Part shown: piece after piece, positions 59,300 to 64,000 of the stretch
Layout of the letters: the number at the start of each line of letters is the position of its first letter
Position numbering within the stretch: the stretch's first letter is position 1
Source of the DNA: Siniperca chuatsi
Taxonomy: Eukaryota; Chordata; Actinopteri; Centrarchiformes; Sinipercidae
Assembly (NCBI RefSeq): GCF_020085105.1
Contig: NC_058052.1
Span: forward strand, 21,333,733 to 21,397,732
Direction of reading: 5' to 3'
DNA length: 64,000 nt
Notes under the pieces: model-generated
Told to the model about the DNA's origin: nothing
The model's database searches: none
The model's input: the letters and a program-made list of their open reading frames with translations, nothing else
Translations under genes and position numbers: made by a program

Positions 59300-62000
59300 C
59301 TGATCTATATAATTAGCTTCACTTATCTCTCTATATAAACCTGATGAAGACATGTGGATGTAGTGTGTTTGTCTAGCCCATATAATGAAATATTTTTACA
59401 TTTTCACTTCATACATGGTGCCTTAGCCATTTTTTTTTTGGTACCACACTTCCTTCTTTTGTGAGAGTACAGAGACTGGTTTTGCTCTTATGTGTTTAAC
59501 CTGCTTACTTCACCACAGTGCACCTGCTGGAGTATCAGAGCCAAGCTGTGTTACCTTTCCTGTTGCGTGTTCATCACTGTTATCAGGGTCTTGTTCCCTT
59601 CTTTCCACACATACAATTACACTCTCTGACCACTAGGTAGAAGCAGTGTTCAGCTCAAACACGGTTTTCAGCCTTTTCAGTCCTTTTGCTCAGAACTCCG
59701 CTGCTTTCCCCCTAAATTATGGAGAAAACCAAATGGTTACCTTTCATCACGTCTGTTCTGAGGTTTTATTACTCTTTAAACAAATCTACACAGCACTAAG
59801 TGGAGTGAACACAGTGTGACAGTGTGTGTCTATACAGTATGTGAGTGGAAGGGTGGGATTTCATGGGAATCTCAGGTCACTGTGTGTTTATTGGTGTCAT
59901 AGGATCATATGAAGCAGTTCATGTTTATCAAGCAGATGCCTTAATTAATACTCACCTCATCTTCTCTTTATCCTCCATTGACAGATTGGTTGATATAGTT
60001 ACAACTCTCCCACCCCCTTTGCTCCCACCTCAGGTACAAGGAATACAAGTTAGAGGCCACATTCCACAAACTTTTCTTTTTCTTTACCATGACTTACTTT
60101 TGTTGTCTTCAGTAGTTTTTAAAAACATCAAGGCCTCTTTTGTTTTCTTTTTTAATAGTGCCAACATTTAAGTGTCTGCACACACACACACACACACACG
60201 GTGTGCTGAGTCAACGGTCTGGCAGGTTTAACCCGTTAGTGTGTTTAGGTGGAAACAGACAAACTTGCACTGTACACACTCAGACAGAAAGGCCTAGTGT
60301 GCACAATCAACACCAATACTGATTGATCCAAATTAGAAAGAAGTTTCCTTCATCTGCTCCTGAGTTGGAACAGAAGCCCAGAGTAGGATATGAATAAGCT
60401 GCATAACATTTAATTGCTTAAAGCAACAAATACTTGTGTAACGGTGTACAAGGTTCAAGGTTCAAGACCTATCTTATTTTATTTCTCTTGTTATTGTATT
60501 AGTGGCGTCAGGGTTGTCACCCTTTGGGGGGAAGTATTTAGGAAAACATTTAGAACAAGAAAACATAATTAAATTTAGATCACTTGGGGTAATGTAAAGA
60601 ACGCAATTACAAAGAAAGACTGAAAAGAAGATACAGACTATGTTATAATCTAAAACTAAATGGGACAGGAGAGATTGCCAAATTTTGTTGTAACTTGGAT
60701 ATTTGCAAGCTGCTGTCATGTTAAAGTGCAGAGTTTATACAAAATAACTTGTTCAGATGTCACATGAACGTAGCTGGAATATCATAAATTTGCAAGAAAA
60801 AAGATGGATTTATATTTAAGGTGGAATTGCCTCTAGCACTAATTTATTCATTCTTTCATTTGTCTTAAACTAGGCTACCAACGCACCTACCTGATGAGCT
60901 CACAGTAATAGCATGCAGAACTTTCCACTCTTCTTCACTACCATACTTGCATCAGACCTTTCTTAAGTTTCAGGGTCCTATGACATGAATTAAACAAAAC
61001 ATCTGCAACTAAGCGACAGAGAAATGTGTTATGCTGCTGAACAGTCAAAATATATGCCTATTGGGATACCATCAGTTCAAATGCAGCTCTGACTGCTTAT
61101 ATGACACATCAGTAACCCTTTCTTCTGTTCATTAAAGCAAAAACATAAAACTACAAAAGGAACCTAAACTTACTACTATGAAGTTTTTAGTGATGATATC
61201 CATTATGATAATAATGGCTATTTAAAATTTAAAATCACAGTCTATTAGTGGAATTTGTGTTGTGATAACACTTTGAGTTTCACAGAAGTGTTTCCTGCAC
61301 CACAAACTAGAGAGGCCTATCATCACCCAGAGGAGCTTTCATCCCACAAAATATAGAAATATAGTATATTCAAGAATGTATATAACAATATATCTGAAAT
61401 ATGTTGTCATAATAACAACAATAACATTAAATTAATTATTATATCATAATTGCATTTTGATTATGGTATGGTGAATATCAGGGTCAATGAAGGTTAAAAT
61501 AAACCAACCAATAAACACACAAGTGGCACAAAGTAAAAAAAAAACCTTAAGAACTGTTTGTTGAAGCTTGACAAAATGTGCATCTTGATTTGTATATGTT
61601 ACTGTAATATCAGATGACTACTACTAACAATGAAAAGGGGAACTAAACTGATGAATGGACTAGTTTTACAACAATTTATCTGAGTGACACTCTGTACTGC
61701 TAGTTGATATAACATCAAGTAAAAGGCTAGATAGGCTGAACGTAAAATACAGCACACTATGAAAATCTTGTGCATGATTTAACTTGCCCTTTGGTGTTCA
61801 GAGTGAACACCCAGTGAAAGCATAAAGAATGGTGTAGTTAATCTTTACGCTGGACAGATTTAATGGAGCGGTGTCAAGTGACAATAGCTGGAAAAGTCAT
61901 CGGAGTGAACCTAATGCGATCAGAATAGCCTGTGTCTGTCTCCCATCTAGGAATTTACAGTAGGGGGAAAGGCCCAGGTGAGCCTTTCTTAACCCCAAGT
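59300..62000. other. AT-rich intergenic sequence, no gene
   Basis: A short CA run at 60178-60198, a GT/CA-poor background and AT-rich stretches. Small open frames have no known domain. Confidence 0.45.
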
Positions 62001-62004
62001 ACAA

Positions 62005-62011
<7 letters not shown>

Positions 62012-62071
<60 letters not shown>

Positions 62072-62080
62072 CACACTCAC
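62012..62080. repeat. (CA)n microsatellite with CTCACA end
   Basis: About 26 CA units followed by CTCACA repeats. Confidence 0.95.
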
Positions 62081-62180
62081 AAATACAACTCTTTCTTCTT
62101 TACCCTTTACACCAACACATGCACACACACGCATTAACCACCTAAAAATTCTATAGTTTTCATACTACTACTTAGAATTC

Positions 62181-62848
62181 ATAAGCAGTATATAAACATT
62201 TAATAAATGGTTTATAACACTAGAACATAGGTGTAAGCAGATATAAGTGTTACTTAATGTATTTGTCAACACCTATTACTCCTGTGGGCACTCATAAGTG
62301 GAGGTTGTTGTATAAACAGATAATGAATGACAATATAGTAAAAAACAGTTGTCATAATCTTAAATATGTCTTCATAGGAGAAGTTATAATAGCTGACAAA
62401 TACTGTACATTAATTAGGGCTGTGTATTGGCAAGAATCTGGCAATACAATACGTATTGCGATACAGGGGTTATGATTCAATATATTGCAATTTTTTAAAT
62501 CAAATTTTAGGAAAACTGTCACAGTATAAAGAACAGCATTACTTTTTGTGCAATCTGAGCAAAGGATATGTACTTCCTTCTTCCTGTCTCAGTTTACGTT
62601 GTTACGTTAGAGTAGAAGAGTCAAATGGCTTAAGATAGATTACAACACTGCCACGAATCTTTGCAGGTAAACTATTAATTAAAAATTGATAGTGCTTTTG
62701 AGAATCGATACAGTAACACAAAACACAATATCGCGATAGTCGATATTTTCTTACATTAATAAAACACTTAAAAATGTCCTTATAGCTGCGTACAACTGCA
62801 TTATAGTGTGTAGTACAACCATTTATTAACTGTTAATACACTGCTTAT
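62181..62848. mobile_element. MITE with ~32-bp terminal inverted repeats, interrupted by another insertion
   Basis: The left arm (62181-62212, ATAAGCAGTATATAAACATT and on) and the reverse complement of the right arm (62817-62848, ATAAGCAGTGTATTAACAGT and on) match at 29 of 32 positions. No coding capacity. A separate element occupies 62415-62751, so the host element is about 330 bp without it. Outer limits may extend a few bases further. Confidence 0.65.
62415..62751 (+). mobile_element. Nested insertion with a perfect 9-bp flanking duplication
   Basis: TACATTAAT occurs at 62406-62414 and again at 62752-62760, exactly bordering the insert. The insert begins TAGGGCTGTGTATTGGCAAG and contains GATACAGGGG, TTATGATTCAATATATTGC and CAATATCGCGATAGTCGATA. 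This 'ATACGTATTGCGATAC' style repeat is familiar from fish genomes. No clear terminal inverted repeat, so the class is open. Confidence 0.65.
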
Positions 62849-62879
62849 AAATGGTAAATGGGGGGGACTTTAAGTAAAG

Positions 62880-64000
62880 TAGTACTGTTTTCACTGTTGT
62901 ACTGTTTAAAATGAAATGTGTTTTACTATAGCTGAACTCTTCATTTTTTGATATGTCTCAGGTCTCAGGAGTGGGCTGCAGCAATGGAAGTCAGGACTTG
63001 GTCTGCCAGGTAACCTTTCACTCGAGCAAAGGGCACCCGCAGTGTGCTTATGTGTTTGTGAGAGTGTGTGTTTTGTAACAGTACGCGTCCAGCACACAGG
63101 GAGTGCATTAATGCTCGTACTCCCCTGGCCATCTCTCTCTCTCTCTTTTTTGACCGTAACTCTACACCGTGCACCCCGACCCCCTCCTCACTCCCCAAAC
63201 CCCCTACTGTTTTATCCTGTTTTATGGGACACACCTGATACACACAAAAATGCATAATGGCTGAGGAGAGGATGAAATCAATGTGCTCATCAATAATCAC
63301 ACCACTGTGTTTGACCTCAAAGTGCTGTAAAATTAAACAGAAACCATAAGAAGAGGCTTTTGTTAGACATGCTTGTGTTCTGAAAGTGAAATCTTGGGGA
63401 AAATTGCAACTAAGTATTTCCAATGGTACTATTTTGTCAATAGTTGCTTTTTATTTGCAGTACTGGTATTCACAATCATGATATTGATTAGTCATAGGCT
63501 AATCAAATAATCTAAAGGGCAGATGTGTAATTCTGGACTATAGAAATTACAGGTATTTTCACTAATCAGATTTTGTTTGTCTCAGCTGATCATAACTGAA
63601 AATATAGACTGCTTTGTTTACAAAGGTTGCTGATGTAAACGACCATTAACGACATCAGAAAACACTAATATCTTTATTTCCAAGGTTGGCTTGTGTCGGA
63701 GCTTTCCCCCAAATCGGGGGTTGATTTTGAGTGAGGCACTAAGAATGAGGACTTTTGTAATACAAACCGTGATCATACTACTGATGAACTTTGATTATAT
63801 TGCTCTGTCTGTCTGGGTGTTCCTCATAGTTCTCGGTCTGGGCATGTGCACGATTTCATCTATTCATCTATGCCTGAAAACACTGGCCTTGTACTGCCTG
63901 TCAGCATTACTGTATCAGCCAATAACAGTGAGAGAGAGTGAGTCTGTGAACCATTTCATTTATATTTGAATCCATGTTATATTTAGGTGCAGCCCCAAAC
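62880..64000. other. Intergenic sequence to window end
   Basis: No gene recognised. A (CT)n patch at 63132-63147 and C-rich stretch 63170-63205. The 152-codon minus-strand frame (62965-63423) and 92-codon plus frame (63691-63969) show no known domain. six2, the usual neighbour of six3, is not reached. Confidence 0.45.

Noticed and set aside
62965..63423. 152-codon minus-strand frame
   Set aside because: No recognisable domain, crosses a (CT)n patch, and composition matches non-coding flanks.
46840..64000. six2 gene in the downstream flank
   Set aside because: six2 is the expected neighbour, but no second SIX domain or homeodomain frame occurs before the window end.

Overview
This is vertebrate, almost certainly teleost (probably percomorph), nuclear DNA. 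The evidence is one two-exon six3-type homeobox gene whose protein lacks the glycine-rich N-terminal insert of mammalian SIX3, several dispersed repeats recognised as common in ray-finned fishes, very abundant (CA)n/(GA)n microsatellites, and large intergenic space with no bacterial-style gene packing. No rRNA, tRNA or CRISPR array was recognised.

Layout. The first 44 kb is a gene-poor 5' flank. It starts with a frameshifted PIF/Harbinger transposase relic (about 2.2-2.4 kb). After that, small DNA-transposon derivatives, some nested, and microsatellites alternate with islands of non-repetitive, AT-homeodomain-site-bearing sequence that look like candidate developmental enhancers (for example 11.9-12.2, 14.5-15.2, 18.2-19.1, 23.9-24.4, 30.8, 32.7, 37.1-37.8, 38.3, 39.1, 41.7 and 42.5 kb). 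These were judged by eye only; no alignment was possible. A GC-rich island lies at 31.4-31.9 kb. About 3 kb upstream of the gene, minus-strand splice signals suggest a divergent antisense transcript, comparable in position to mammalian SIX3-AS1/Six3os1.

The only confident protein-coding gene is six3 at 44028-46839 (+), with exons 44028-44719 and 46647-46839, encoding 294 residues. It has a CCAAT-box-rich upstream region and a 3' UTR of about 0.8 kb that probably ends near 47.6 kb. The paralogue (six3a or six3b) cannot be decided from this window alone.

The 17 kb downstream holds more candidate regulatory islands (48.4, 49.4, 53.7 and 55.5 kb). It also holds CTCF-like motifs in the order reverse (54.0, 56.7 kb) then forward (57.8 kb), which is the diverging pattern expected at the conserved domain border between six3 and six2. 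six2 itself is not in the window. The right end contains a nested pair of transposon-like elements with a perfect 9-bp target duplication.
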